Source of the DNA: Candidatus Hydrogenedentota bacterium
GTDB taxonomy: Bacteria; Hydrogenedentota; Hydrogenedentia; Hydrogenedentales; SLHB01
Length of the DNA stretch: 64,000 bases
Direction of reading: 5' to 3'
Assembly (NCBI GenBank): GCA_020849535.1
Contig: JADLGB010000216.1
Span: forward strand, 124,001-188,000
Below, piece by piece: positions 1 through 9,207 of this stretch. The notes beneath the pieces were generated by a model, which saw only the letters and a list, made by a program, of their open reading frames with translations, made no database searches and was not told the DNA's origin. The position numbers and the translations under genes are program-made. The number at the start of each line of letters is the position of its first letter. Position 1 is the first letter of the stretch.

Positions 1-2
1 TC

Positions 3-1232
3 ATCCCGGCAACGGCCCTTGGCGCGGAAGGCGCCACACCGGCGAGTGATCGGATCTCGATTGGCCTCATCGGCATGGGCAAAATGATGGGAGGCCACGT
101 GGGCACGCTGCTGGGCCGCTCCGATTGCCAGATCGTGGCCGTGTGTGATGTCGAGGCGGGCCGTCTCGAAACCTATAAGCAGCGGGTCAATGAGTTCTAC
201 GCGCAGAAGGAAGGCGCTGGCTCCTTTAAGGGCTGCGAAGCCTATGGCGACTACCGCGAGCTGCTGGCTCGCGCTGACATCGATGCAGTCCTCATCGCCA
301 CGCCCGAGCACTGGCACGCCCTCCAGGTCGTCGACGCGGCGAAGGCCGGTAAAGACATCTACTGCGAGAAACCGCTATCGCACACCATCCACGAAGCGCG
401 TGCCATGGTCAACGCGGTGCGTCGCTACGGCCGCGTCTTCCAGACGGGTAGTCAGCAGCGCTCCAGCCGCGAGTTCCGGGTCGCCTGCGAACTGGTGCGC
501 AACGGGCGCATCGGCACCGTCCAGACGATTCACGTCAACGTGGGCGGTCCCCCGACCGATTGTTACCTGCCCGCCGAACCCACGCCCGAAGGCTTGAATT
601 GGGACATGTGGCTCGGTCCCGCGCCGTACCGGCCCTACCATAGCGACATTGCCCCGCCCGTGACGTTCGGCGGCTGGCCCAATTGGCGCGAATATCGCGA
701 CTACAGCGGCGGCATGATGTGCGACTGGGGCGCCCACCACTTCGACATCGCGCAGTGGGGGTTAGGCATGGATGGCTCCGGGCCCGTCGAGATCTATGCG
801 CCCGGCACCGGCGGCTACGATCTGCTGACGTATAAGTACGCGAATGGCGTGGTCATGCATCACGGCGGCGGTTCGGGCGGCAGGGCCGGTGTCGAGTTCA
901 TCGGCTCCGAGGGTCGCGTAATGGTCAACCGGGGTTACATCGAGACCGATCCCGGCACCATCCTCGACACGCCCATTCTGCCCGACGACATTCACCTGTA
1001 CCACAGCGACAACCATCACGACGACTGGTTCAAGTGCATGCGCACCCGCAACAAGCCCATCTGTGATGTGGAGGTCGGGTGCAGTTCCATCACGGTCTGC
1101 CATCTCGGCAATACCGCATACCGGCTCAAGCGGCCTCTCAAATGGGATCCCGCCGCGGAGCAGTATGTCGACGATGAAGAGGCCAACCGCACGCTATCGC
1201 GTCCGATGCGTAGCCCCTGGACCCTGGCATGA
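3..1232 (+). CDS. Gfo/Idh/MocA family oxidoreductase (5' end outside window)
   Basis: This is probably an exported NAD(P)-dependent sugar or polyol dehydrogenase. The reading frame is open to the left edge. Residues encoded before the first in-window ATG (75) include ATALGAEG, which looks like the end of an export signal, followed by ISIGLIGMGKMMGGHV, the Rossmann dinucleotide loop. The true start is therefore upstream, and ATG 75 would cut through the cofactor site. The family signature EKPLSHT, with the lysine that contacts substrate and cofactor, is clear, and a GMMCDWGAHHFDIAQWGLG segment marks the C-terminal Gfo/Idh domain. The following plus-strand genes (ThuA-HEAT, SDR) suggest one sugar-oxidation operon. 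The substrate cannot be read from sequence. The family call is firm. Confidence 0.93.
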   Translation: MPATALGAEGATPASDRISIGLIGMGKMMGGHVGTLLGRSDCQIVAVCDVEAGRLETYKQRVNEFYAQKEGAGSFKGCEAYGDYRELLARADIDAVLIATPEHWHALQVVDAAKAGKDIYCEKPLSHTIHEARAMVNAVRRYGRVFQTGSQQRSSREFRVACELVRNGRIGTVQTIHVNVGGPPTDCYLPAEPTPEGLNWDMWLGPAPYRPYHSDIAPPVTFGGWPNWREYRDYSGGMMCDWGAHHFDIAQWGLGMDGSGPVEIYAPGTGGYDLLTYKYANGVVMHHGGGSGGRAGVEFIGSEGRVMVNRGYIETDPGTILDTPILPDDIHLYHSDNHHDDWFKCMRTRNKPICDVEVGCSSITVCHLGNTAYRLKRPLKWDPAAEQYVDDEEANRTLSRPMRSPWTLA

Positions 1233-1285
1233 ATATTCCAACCACTTCATCACATGGCCGGGAACCAGGCAGCAAGGAGAGAATC

Positions 1286-4200
1286 ATGAACCGCGGATTT
1301 TCCACCATAGCAAGCATTGCCATCGCCTTGGGCGCATGGTGCGGCATAGCGCAAGCCCAATTGCCAGAAGAAATCGCCAAAGTTGAGTTGGCGATGCCTG
1401 GCACCGCGCGGGTCACTCCCGCCAAACCTCGCAAACTGCTCGTCTTCACCCTGTGCAAGGGGTTCGTGCACAGCTCCATTCCCATCGGCACCAAGGCCAT
1501 CATGCGCATGGGCGAAAAGACTTGCGCCTACACCGCCGTCCATAGCGAAGACCCGGCCGTGTTTGCCCCGGAGAGCCTCGCGCAGTTCGATGCGGTGTGC
1601 ATGCTCAACACCACCGGCGAGTTGTTTGAAGATCCCGCGCTCAAGCAGAGTCTGCTCGATTTCGTGAAGAGCGGTAAGGGTCTCATTGGCATTCACGCTG
1701 CAACCGATTGCTTCTATCAGTGGGCGGACTACGGCGCCATGATGGGCGGCTACTTCGACGGCCATCCCTGGGGAGCCAGGGATACCGTCACGACGAAGAT
1801 TGATGACCCCATGCATCCGGTCAACCGTGTATTCCGCGGCCAAGGTTTCAGCATCACCGACGAAATCTACCAGTTCAAAGAAGAGCCGTACACCCGCGCG
1901 GCCCTGCGCGTTCTGTTCAGTCTCGATACTGAAAAGACGGACATGACGAAGCAGGGAATCAAACGGACCGATGGCGACTTCGCCGTGGCGTGGGTGAGCA
2001 GCTACGGCCAAGGCCGGGTCTTCTATTGCTCGCTGGGTCACAACGAGATGACCTACTGGAATCCGAAGATCCTTCAGCACTATCTCGATGGCATCCAGTT
2101 CGCGCTCGGCGATCTAACCGCCGATACTACCCCCAGCGCGAAGTTGCCGCCTGAATACCTGCAAAACAACGCCGAGGCACTCGAGCAGCAGATCCTCGAC
2201 GATGTCTTCGTTGAGATCGCGGCGTATGAGCCTGGCAAGGACGCCTCCGGTCTTGCGCTGGTTACGGATACGGTCGTCAAGTCCTTTGGGGACCAGAATA
2301 AGCGGCGCGCCTTGGAAAGCCGTTTGGGCGCCTTGCTCAAGTCGGAGGCCACAAACGCCGGCAAACAGTTCGCGGCCAAGCAGCTCTTTCTCATGGGCAG
2401 TCGGGACTCCCTGCCCGTGCTCGAACAGTTGATCCTCGATCCGGAGAATTCCGACAACGCCCGCTACGCCCTGGAGCGCATGCAGCCCGGCAGGCCGGAC
2501 ATCCTGCTGCGCGCCGCACTGGAGAAGTCGGAAGGCGCGATCAAAGTGGGCATCATCAATACGATTGGTGAGCGCCGCAATCCAACCTCAGTCCCGGATA
2601 TCTCGCGGCTTGCCGCTAGTGAAGACCCCGCGATTGCGCTCGCGGCGCTGCGCGCATTGGGGAAGATAGGCGGCCAAGGCGCTATTGACGCGCTCACGCA
2701 GGTCAAGAACTACATCTCTCCGGATCACATTCGCGCTTGGAATGAGGCGATGCTCGCATCCGCCGATCAGGTCCTCGCCGACGGCAACGCCGAAGCCGCG
2801 GCACAGGTCTACGCCCAGATGTCTGGAGTGGACGTCGATCCCGTGACGCAGCTCGCTGCACTCCAGGGCCTTGCCCAGGCCCAAGGTGAGGCCGCTATTC
2901 CAACGCTTCTGAGTGCTCTCCAAGGTGATGACGCCCGCCTGCGTGCGAGTGCCGCCCAAGCCTTGCAGGTAATCCCAGGGCCGGGCGCCACGCAGGCGAT
3001 CGCGGATGCATTGGCCGGCGCGTCCGCCACCGCACAGCCGCTCATCCTGCAGACGCTGAAAGCGCGCGGTGACGCCACGGCCCTCGCCGCCGCCACCACG
3101 GCGCTCAAGAGCGAGGACGCGGCGGTCCGCATTGCCGCGGCGGAAGCGTTGGGCGTTCTCGGGAACGCCTCTACTATCGAGCCCATCGCTGTGCAGGCCG
3201 CCACCACAAGTGGCGACGAACAGCTAGCCGCCCGCAACAGTCTCACACTGCTACGCGGCGCGGATGTGAATGGGGCCATGGTAACGGCGTTTGCCGCAGG
3301 CGACGAAAGCGTGCGCGCCGAACTGGTCCAGGCCCTCGGCAATCGTTACGCAAAGGAGTGCATTCCCACGTTGTTCGACGCCGCGCGGGATGCCAACGAG
3401 GGCGTCCGCACGCGGGCCTTCGAGGCCCTGGGCATGGTGGCAGCCGCTGACCAGTTACAGGCCTTGGTCGATCTCGCTGTCAAGGAAGCCGCCGACGCAC
3501 CACGAGCCGAAGCCGAACGCGCGGCCGTTGCGTCCATGTCACGCGGGGGAGATCCGGCCGCGTGCGCGGCGGTGCTCCTGAATGCCATGGCCGCCGCCAA
3601 GGACGATGTGCGTGCGCAGGCGACTGTGGTCCACGTTCTAGGCAAGGTTGTAGATCCCGCGTCCTTGGCCGCGCTGCGCGATGCCGCCGGCTCGCGCAAC
3701 GCGGAGGTCCAGGCCGCCGCGGTTCATGCGCTCGCCGACTGGCCGACCAACGAACCCGCGCAAGACCTCATTGCCGTTGTAGGCAGCAGCACGGACACGG
3801 CGGTCGCCGAAACTGCCTTGCGGGGTTACCTCCGCATGGCGGAGGCTGCGAAGGACGGCGCACCCGAGCAATTGGCGAGCATGTACGAGGCGGCGTTTGC
3901 TGCCGCGAAGACGGCGGATGCCAAGCGCCTCATCCTCGCCAGCATCGGCAATCAGCAAAACGGAATCCTGATTTCCCTCGTGACACGCTGCCTGAGCGAG
4001 CCCGAACTCCAGGCAGACGCGTCCGCCACGATGGCCAAGCTGCAGCGGGCCGCGTTCAAGGCGAAAGCATCCAACAATGATCGCGATGCGCACAACGCGC
4101 TCGACGGCGATGTGAACACGCGCTGGAGCACGAACGCGTCGCAGCAGAATGGGCAATGGTACCAGCTCGACTTCGGTTGGGAAGCAACGGTCGGCAAGGT

Positions 4201-4426
4201 TACATTGGATTCGGCCTCTTCCGTGGGCGACTATCCCCGTGGCTACGAAGTCTATGCCTCCATGGACGGACAGAACTGGGGCGAGCCCGTGGCCAAAGGG
4301 GCAGGCACCGCGGCGCTCACCGAGATCAGCTTTCAGCCGGTGAAAGCGCGTTTCCTGAAAATCGTGCAGACTGGCAGCGACGGTCTTTGGTGGTCTATTC
4401 ACGAGTTGACGGTCGATCTACAATAA
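1286..4426 (+). CDS. Secreted ThuA / HEAT-repeat / discoidin (F5/8 type C) protein
   Basis: A 1046-residue exported protein. ATG 1286 is chosen over an upstream in-frame start at 1229 because AAGGAGA lies just before it and the protein then begins with a classic signal peptide ending near GIAQAQ. Domains in order: ThuA-like amidotransferase fold (about 45-290; KLLVFTLCKGFVHSS, GLIGIHAATDCF), then a long Ala/Leu-rich array of HEAT-type repeats (about 340-900), then a C-terminal discoidin/F5-8C carbohydrate-binding domain (AHNALDGDVNTRWSTN and WWSIHELTVDLQ at the end). ThuA proteins are linked to disaccharide utilisation. The binding domain suggests attachment to a polysaccharide. It starts 53 bp after the Gfo/Idh gene and is probably co-transcribed with it. 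The catalytic role is unknown. Confidence 0.92.
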   Translation: MNRGFSTIASIAIALGAWCGIAQAQLPEEIAKVELAMPGTARVTPAKPRKLLVFTLCKGFVHSSIPIGTKAIMRMGEKTCAYTAVHSEDPAVFAPESLAQFDAVCMLNTTGELFEDPALKQSLLDFVKSGKGLIGIHAATDCFYQWADYGAMMGGYFDGHPWGARDTVTTKIDDPMHPVNRVFRGQGFSITDEIYQFKEEPYTRAALRVLFSLDTEKTDMTKQGIKRTDGDFAVAWVSSYGQGRVFYCSLGHNEMTYWNPKILQHYLDGIQFALGDLTADTTPSAKLPPEYLQNNAEALEQQILDDVFVEIAAYEPGKDASGLALVTDTVVKSFGDQNKRRALESRLGALLKSEATNAGKQFAAKQLFLMGSRDSLPVLEQLILDPENSDNARYALERMQPGRPDILLRAALEKSEGAIKVGIINTIGERRNPTSVPDISRLAASEDPAIALAALRALGKIGGQGAIDALTQVKNYISPDHIRAWNEAMLASADQVLADGNAEAAAQVYAQMSGVDVDPVTQLAALQGLAQAQGEAAIPTLLSALQGDDARLRASAAQALQVIPGPGATQAIADALAGASATAQPLILQTLKARGDATALAAATTALKSEDAAVRIAAAEALGVLGNASTIEPIAVQAATTSGDEQLAARNSLTLLRGADVNGAMVTAFAAGDESVRAELVQALGNRYAKECIPTLFDAARDANEGVRTRAFEALGMVAAADQLQALVDLAVKEAADAPRAEAERAAVASMSRGGDPAACAAVLLNAMAAAKDDVRAQATVVHVLGKVVDPASLAALRDAAGSRNAEVQAAAVHALADWPTNEPAQDLIAVVGSSTDTAVAETALRGYLRMAEAAKDGAPEQLASMYEAAFAAAKTADAKRLILASIGNQQNGILISLVTRCLSEPELQADASATMAKLQRAAFKAKASNNDRDAHNALDGDVNTRWSTNASQQNGQWYQLDFGWEATVGKVTLDSASSVGDYPRGYEVYASMDGQNWGEPVAKGAGTAALTEISFQPVKARFLKIVQTGSDGLWWSIHELTVDLQ

Positions 4427-4489
4427 ACTAAGCAGGGGGGCGGGATTGTATTGCGCAGTCCTGCCCCTCGCTATTTTGAGGAGAACTTC

Positions 4490-5320
4490 ATGGCAGACTT
4501 GCTCAAGAATCAAGTGGCCGTTGTTACCGGCGCAGGACGCGGCATTGGCGCGGCAACCGCGCGCCTGATGGCCGCGGAAGGCGCCCGCGTCGTGGTCAGC
4601 GATCTGGACGCCGCGCCCGCGGAGGCCGTTGTCGCCGAGATCGAGGCGAGCGGGGGAGAGGCGATCACCGTGGCCGGGGACGTCACCGACCCGGCGTTTC
4701 CAGACCGCCTCATGAAGGCTGCTGTAGACGCCTTCGGCAAGCTCACCGTTCTCGTAAACAATGCCGGCTACACGTGGGACGGCGTCATCCACAAGATGAC
4801 CGATGCACAATGGGAGGCCATTGTCGACGTCCATCTCAGCGCTCCCTTCCGCATGATCCGCGCGACGGTGCCGTACATGCGCGAGGTCGCCAAGGCCGAG
4901 ATGGCCGCTGGCAATAAACCCGAGCAGCGCTCCATCATCAATATATCCTCCACTTCCGGCCTCCACGGCAACGCCGGGCAGATAAACTACGCTGCCGCCA
5001 AGATGGGTATCGTTGGGATGACCAAGACCGTCGCTCGGGAATGGGGTGCTTTCAACATCCGCTGCAACGCGGTGGCGTTCGGCGCCATTGAAACGCGACT
5101 CATCAAAGCCAAGGAAGAGGGCGAGTCCATCTCCGTCCACGGCGAGACCGTCACCCTGGGTATCCCCCAGCAGGCCCGCGACGTCCTCACGATGATGATA
5201 CCCCTCGGCCGGACTGCCGTTCCGGAGGAAGCCGCGGGGGGAATTCTGCTATTGGCATCGCCCTACGCTTCGTACATTACCGGCCACACGCTGGAGGTAA
5301 CTGGAGGCTACGGAATCTGA
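4490..5320 (+). CDS. Short-chain dehydrogenase/reductase (SDR, FabG-like)
   Basis: A classical cytosolic SDR of 276 residues. The start at ATG 4490 follows GAGGAGAA with good spacing; an in-frame TTG at 4451 has no such support. Visible motifs are TGAGRGIGAA (cofactor-binding glycine loop), NNAG, the catalytic Ser in INISSTSG and the YxxxK pair in INYAAAKMG. The C-terminus ASPYASYITGHTLEVTGGYG is typical. The sequence resembles FabG-type 3-oxoacyl-ACP reductases, but its place behind Gfo/Idh and ThuA genes makes oxidation of a sugar or sugar acid equally likely. It sits 63 bp after the preceding gene. Confidence 0.93.
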   Translation: MADLLKNQVAVVTGAGRGIGAATARLMAAEGARVVVSDLDAAPAEAVVAEIEASGGEAITVAGDVTDPAFPDRLMKAAVDAFGKLTVLVNNAGYTWDGVIHKMTDAQWEAIVDVHLSAPFRMIRATVPYMREVAKAEMAAGNKPEQRSIINISSTSGLHGNAGQINYAAAKMGIVGMTKTVAREWGAFNIRCNAVAFGAIETRLIKAKEEGESISVHGETVTLGIPQQARDVLTMMIPLGRTAVPEEAAGGILLLASPYASYITGHTLEVTGGYGI

Positions 5321-5356
5321 GCCCTCCGATTACGCTAACCCGTTGCCCTGCGCCTA

Positions 5357-5385
5357 TGTACAGGATTGGATTTTGGTGGTATGAT
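5357..5385 (+). promoter_or_regulatory. Candidate sigma-70 promoter for the cNMP-fold gene
   Basis: TATGAT at 5380-5385 is a good -10 hexamer. TGTACA at 5357-5362, 17 bp upstream, is a 4/6 match to the -35 consensus. It lies about 80 bp before ATG 5466 in the only gap between the SDR gene and the next one. This is pattern evidence only. Confidence 0.3.
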
Positions 5386-5465
5386 CGTAGGTGGCGACAA
5401 GGTTGGGTGTTCACTGGCGATTGCACTGCAAAGGCGCCGACGCGCTCAGAAGGGGAAGTCACCGT

Positions 5466-5906
5466 ATGATGACCAATGAAGAAGTCCGGGAACTTGTCTC
5501 CAAAGTGCCGTTCATCGCGCATCTTCCCCACGATCTAGGGGAAAAGCTTACCGACGTCTTTATCAACATCGGCGCGATTCGCCGGGTGGCCGAAGGCCAA
5601 CTCATGACCCGTGAAGGCAGCCATGGCAAGAATCGAGGTTTCATACTGCTTGGAGGCGTGGTTGGCGTTCAGAAGATGGACGCCCCCTTCACCAAGTGCC
5701 GCCCGCCCGAACTCCTGGGCGAGGTCATGCAATTCAATCCCAAGGCGATGCGGACCGCCACACTGACCGCACGCGAAGAATGCACCGTCCTGCGCTTCGA
5801 GTGGAACGAGTTCTGGAACAGCCTGATGTCAAACCTCTCTGAAGCGGAGGTCGCCAAGGTCCGCGAAACCCTCGAAGCAAGGGCCTGGGAGCATTTTACG
5901 GCCTGA
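5466..5906 (+). CDS. Cyclic-nucleotide-binding-fold protein without DNA-binding domain
   Basis: A 146-residue protein. The start at ATG 5466 (or 5469) follows a purine-rich GAAGGGGAAG; an in-frame start at 5391 would add 25 residues with no recognisable character. The sequence looks like a Crp/cNMP-binding beta-barrel: an N-terminal helix with FIAHLPHDLGEKL, then GQLMTREGSHGKNRGFILLGGVVGV, then PPELLGEVMQFNPKAMRTATLTAREECTVLRF, the usual GE...R.AT..A...C.VL pattern. There is no helix-turn-helix after it, so it is more likely a sensor or allosteric module than a transcription factor. Whether it binds a nucleotide cannot be decided. It stands alone between the SDR gene and a repeat-rich spacer. 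Confidence 0.75.
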   Translation: MMTNEEVRELVSKVPFIAHLPHDLGEKLTDVFINIGAIRRVAEGQLMTREGSHGKNRGFILLGGVVGVQKMDAPFTKCRPPELLGEVMQFNPKAMRTATLTAREECTVLRFEWNEFWNSLMSNLSEAEVAKVRETLEARAWEHFTA

Positions 5907-6050
5907 CACTGCGCAGACGAATGGTCGAGATGTGAAGAATCCTCCCAGGGGGGCCACATCTAGGGCGATCAGGTGGATCCCCGTCGCGCACATTCCGCGC
6001 GGGGTCCGATTGGAACAATCCGTCGGCTCCGCCTGATTCCCCTTACCAAA

Positions 6051-6204
6051 GAGACAGGCGAGGGCGCCTGTCCCACACGTCTGTCTACCGCTCCTCGTTC
6101 TTCGGAAACTCCTGAAGTCCTCGCGCAAACAAGGACAGCAAGAAAGGACGTATCCCTACAGGCATGGCAAGCGCGTGTGGCACAGGCGCCCTCGCCTGTG
6201 TCTT
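6051..6204. repeat. 154-bp composite element, copy 1, with terminal palindromes
   Basis: This stretch aligns without gaps to 12147-12300, with about 10 mismatches in 154 bp. Each end carries a 20-nt hairpin: GACAGGCG/CGCCTGTC with loop AGGG at 6053-6072, and CACAGGCG/CGCCTGTG with loop CCCT at 6181-6200. The ends are inverted relative to each other (CCACACG outward on one side, CGTGTGG on the other), so the element looks like a small non-coding mobile unit or a paired REP-type element. Short open frames across it are repeat-derived. It sits in the 626-bp gap between the cNMP-fold gene and the sigma fusion. Confidence 0.75.
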
Positions 6205-6210
6205 GCTCTC

Positions 6211-6430
6211 CACTCCTTTGTTTGCTGCTACTCTTGAGCCTTCGAGGCAATCCAGAGACCTGAAGAAAGGAAGATCGCGCTCAGGCCAGGCAAGCGCGTG
6301 TGGCGCACGTCTATGTCCACTCCTTTGTGTGCTGATACTCTTGAGCCTTCGAGGCAATCCAGAGACCTGAAGAAAGGAAGATCGCGCACAGGCCAGGCAA
6401 GCGCGTGTGGCATAGCCGCCCCCGGCTGTG
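6211..6430. repeat. Tandem repeat of about 107 bp ending in a hairpin
   Basis: Two direct copies start at 6211 and 6318 (CACTCCTTTG, then TTGAGCCTTCGAGGC, CCAGAGACCTGAAGAAAGG and GGCAAGCGCGTGTGG). The second ends in the hairpin CATAGCCG/CGGCTGTG (6411-6430, loop CCCC). In the first copy the hairpin is missing after GTGTGG. The array lies directly upstream of the sigma-fusion promoter. Confidence 0.7.
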
Positions 6431-6464
6431 CTCTTTATCTCCAATCCCGTTCCCTTCCACCTTT

Positions 6465-6489
6465 GTAACCTTTTCGACCGCGTGGCGTC
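6465..6489 (+). promoter_or_regulatory. Candidate ECF-type promoter of the sigma-fusion gene
   Basis: GTAACC at 6465-6470 and CGTC at 6486-6489 are separated by 15 bp, the arrangement typical of ECF sigma promoters (AAC-containing -35, CGTC -10). The site ends 43 bp before ATG 6533 of a gene that itself encodes an ECF sigma factor, so autoregulation is plausible. This is inference from pattern and position. Confidence 0.4.
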
Positions 6490-6532
6490 ATTTGGTGTAG
6501 AACGGTAATGCACCGAAAGGCGGTACAACGAA

Positions 6533-9187
6533 ATGCACGACGCGGACGCGATACAGGCCATCATGAAAGGCGACAAGGAGCGCTACGCCGAACTGGTGGA
6601 GCGCTACCAGGGCATGGTCTATGCCATTACGTGGAGCCGTCTTGGCAATGCGGACCTCTGCGAGGACGCCGCGCAAGAGACCTTCATAAAGGCCTATCGC
6701 TATCTCGTCGCGCTTCGCGACCCGGCACGCTTTTCTGGCTGGTTGGCGCGCATCGCCAAGAGCGTCAGCGTTTCCATGCTCCGAACGCGAAAACGTGAAT
6801 TGGAACGAGGCAAGCGGTGGCAATTGACACAGCCCGATCCTTCTCCGCACGAATCCTCCGCAGCGGAGGGTGTTTCCCTGCCCCAAACGCTGCGCGAGGC
6901 CCTCGAGAATCTGCCCGTCCATCATCGCGAGTGCTTGGTCCTGTATTACATGGAGGGCAAGAGCGTTCGCGAGGCCGCCGAAAGACTGGGCATATCGGAA
7001 TCCAACTTGAAGACCCGGCTCCACCGGGCCCGCCAAGCCCTTCGTGGAGAGTTGGAAGAGCGCCTCGAAGAGTCCCTGTCCCGGCTCGGGCCGCGCAAGG
7101 GTTTCTCCGCGGGGATCGTCGCGCTGCTGCCGTCCGCGCCGCTCGGCGCGCAGATCGGGGGAGCATCGCTTGCGGTCAAGGCGGCCGGCAGCCTGGCAAA
7201 GCTGGTGCCGTTCTCACTCTTTCCATTCCTCATCATGCCACTCTTCCAAGGCGCGTTTGTCGCGGCGTTCTTCGGTTGGCTCGGGCATCTGGAATCCAAG
7301 AATCTCGCCCCCGGTGAATCGAAAAAATTTCGCAAAAGGATTATCCGCAGCAATGTCCTCGCCATCATCTTCGTCGCCGTCTCTACGCTCCTTGTAACCT
7401 TTGCGATCACCACTCACTTCGGGTACCAGACGGTGTACTATGTGGTCGCGGCGATGTGCGTCTGGGGCACCTATCGCATGGTGCGCATGCTCCGGTTCAA
7501 CCGCTCGCCGTTCGTGTGGGGCCAGTTCCTCGCAATCCTGACCTTCCTCGCCACGTCCCTTGCCATTGGTTTCTTTCACGCGCCAACGTGGGTGTTCATC
7601 GCCGCGCTACTGCCGTTGAACGTCGTGCTGTATCAAACGAACAAGTCCCGCCCCATCCGGCACGACTACAATCTCTTTCTTCGTCAGGTGCACGGCCTAA
7701 TGGGAACGCCGCCCAGCGTTTCTATCACCGCCGTCAACCGGGAATCACTGTTGGCCTTCGTCCGCTTTCTGGGTGAGCGATTCCTCATCCAGGACTTCCG
7801 CTTCACCAGGGACGGGCTCGTCCTGCGCGTGCCGCCCGTAAAGGCCGGCTTCACCCAGTTCCTCCGCTACATCACGTCGAACTCGTCCATCACGATCGGC
7901 TACGACGGTTTCTGCGTGGCCTCTCTCGGGTCCAAGGACTACCATGACCTGCGCGCATTGTCACCCAAGCCCGTTCCGGACAAGACAGACTTGGAATCCT
8001 CCGTGGCCGCGAGCGTCTTGGGCGCCTTGCACCTACATGCAGAAGGCCGTCGCGAGGAGGCTGCATCGCTCCTGCAGGCTGAAGCGGACAGCGATATCTT
8101 TCTGAAACCGGTAGGCGCCTCAAAGGAGCACCGTGCTCGCGGAATCATAGCGATTGTTGCGGCGATCTTTCTGGTGCCCCTCGCTATTCTGATGCCGGGG
8201 GCTGAATGGCTGCCGCAGAGAGTCACCCGCGACATGGCCAACACGGCCATTGCCGAGTGGTGCACCGGCGATCGGGCAAATTCCCAACTCCTTCCCCTGT
8301 TGAGTGCCGCGAGAGTTCCTTCTCTGTCGTTTGTTGACGCTCCGCTTCGCCCCGCTTACAAGGCCGCATTCACCAAGCAACTGACGGATATGTACCCGGG
8401 AGATGTGAAAAGCAGGCTCTACATCGCGCTGCGCGATCCCCGAGGTCTGTACCACGTACTCAATGCGCAGATACTTTCCAAGGATGAACTCGCCGGGCTC
8501 GGCTTCACATCAGCGGGCATGAGGGCCGTGCTTGGAGAAGACAAGAATGCCGACTTTCAGCAGTGGCTCGAGTGGGACACCGGCACGAAGCAGACCAATT
8601 CCGGCACGTACCGGCTCACGTATATTGAGAGAACAGCACAGCGGCTGGCCGTTCTCAAGGAGTTGGGTTGTCTCGATGCCGTCAATTCGGAGCCCATTGT
8701 GCGGTACATCTCCGCGGCCCAAGTCCACTCCACATGGGAAAAACCGACGGGCTACGAGCCCATTGATATTCAGGATGCCGACGGTTTGCTTCACTTCGGA
8801 ATCTGTGATCTGAGAAGCACCTACTGGGCACTGTTGGCGCTGGACCTGTTTAACCAGATGAACTACATCGATCGAAAGGCTTGCATACAAGGGATTATGT
8901 GCCACTACAAAGGCGGCGGGGTGTTCCGCGCGGATTGGCGGAAGAGCGGTGTCAGAATCTATGGGGGCAACGACGATACCATCTATGCGCTGGAAAGCCT
9001 GGCCCTGCTTGAGGGCCTCGATCGGGTTTCTGACCTCAAACGCTTGCGTTTCAAACCTAAGACGACATCCACGAAGGTCAATGGCGTGACCAAACACGGC
9101 ATCGTGACCCCGGACGCCATCACCGCCTGGGCCTATGAAGATCGCCTGAGGATGATCATTGCCACGTATCAGCTCTCTCAGGAATGA
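6533..9187 (+). CDS. ECF sigma factor fused to membrane region and prenyltransferase-like toroid
   Basis: An 884-residue protein; ECF sigma factors are normally about 180-200 residues. Residues 1-95 are sigma region 2 (CEDAAQETFIKAYRYL, FSGWLARIAKS). Residues about 118-170 are region 4 (LPVHHRECLVLYYMEGKSV, then ISESNLKTRLHRARQALR). A stretch of about five to six hydrophobic segments follows (about 205-385), then a soluble part, another membrane segment near 535-560 (IIAIVAAIFLVPLAILMPG) and a C-terminal domain. That domain contains DLRSTYWALLALDLFNQ and, after a GGGVF turn, DDTIYALESLALLEGLD, which match the repeat pattern of prenyltransferase/squalene-cyclase alpha-alpha toroids. An AAAGG ribosome site precedes ATG 6533. 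Repeats flank the gene on both sides. The sigma part is certain; the toroid part is a fold-level inference. Confidence 0.85.
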   Translation: MHDADAIQAIMKGDKERYAELVERYQGMVYAITWSRLGNADLCEDAAQETFIKAYRYLVALRDPARFSGWLARIAKSVSVSMLRTRKRELERGKRWQLTQPDPSPHESSAAEGVSLPQTLREALENLPVHHRECLVLYYMEGKSVREAAERLGISESNLKTRLHRARQALRGELEERLEESLSRLGPRKGFSAGIVALLPSAPLGAQIGGASLAVKAAGSLAKLVPFSLFPFLIMPLFQGAFVAAFFGWLGHLESKNLAPGESKKFRKRIIRSNVLAIIFVAVSTLLVTFAITTHFGYQTVYYVVAAMCVWGTYRMVRMLRFNRSPFVWGQFLAILTFLATSLAIGFFHAPTWVFIAALLPLNVVLYQTNKSRPIRHDYNLFLRQVHGLMGTPPSVSITAVNRESLLAFVRFLGERFLIQDFRFTRDGLVLRVPPVKAGFTQFLRYITSNSSITIGYDGFCVASLGSKDYHDLRALSPKPVPDKTDLESSVAASVLGALHLHAEGRREEAASLLQAEADSDIFLKPVGASKEHRARGIIAIVAAIFLVPLAILMPGAEWLPQRVTRDMANTAIAEWCTGDRANSQLLPLLSAARVPSLSFVDAPLRPAYKAAFTKQLTDMYPGDVKSRLYIALRDPRGLYHVLNAQILSKDELAGLGFTSAGMRAVLGEDKNADFQQWLEWDTGTKQTNSGTYRLTYIERTAQRLAVLKELGCLDAVNSEPIVRYISAAQVHSTWEKPTGYEPIDIQDADGLLHFGICDLRSTYWALLALDLFNQMNYIDRKACIQGIMCHYKGGGVFRADWRKSGVRIYGGNDDTIYALESLALLEGLDRVSDLKRLRFKPKTTSTKVNGVTKHGIVTPDAITAWAYEDRLRMIIATYQLSQE

Positions 9188-9207
9188 GTGCGCCGGGAGA
9201 AAGAATG

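Noticed and set aside
6211..6430. Possible CRISPR array
   Set aside because: Units are about 107 bp, only two copies exist, spacers are not unique short sequences, and no cas gene is nearby.
6164..6576. Short open frames in the repeat region before the sigma fusion
   Set aside because: Their peptides are translations of the hairpin repeat, recur at every copy in different frames, and have no ribosome sites.
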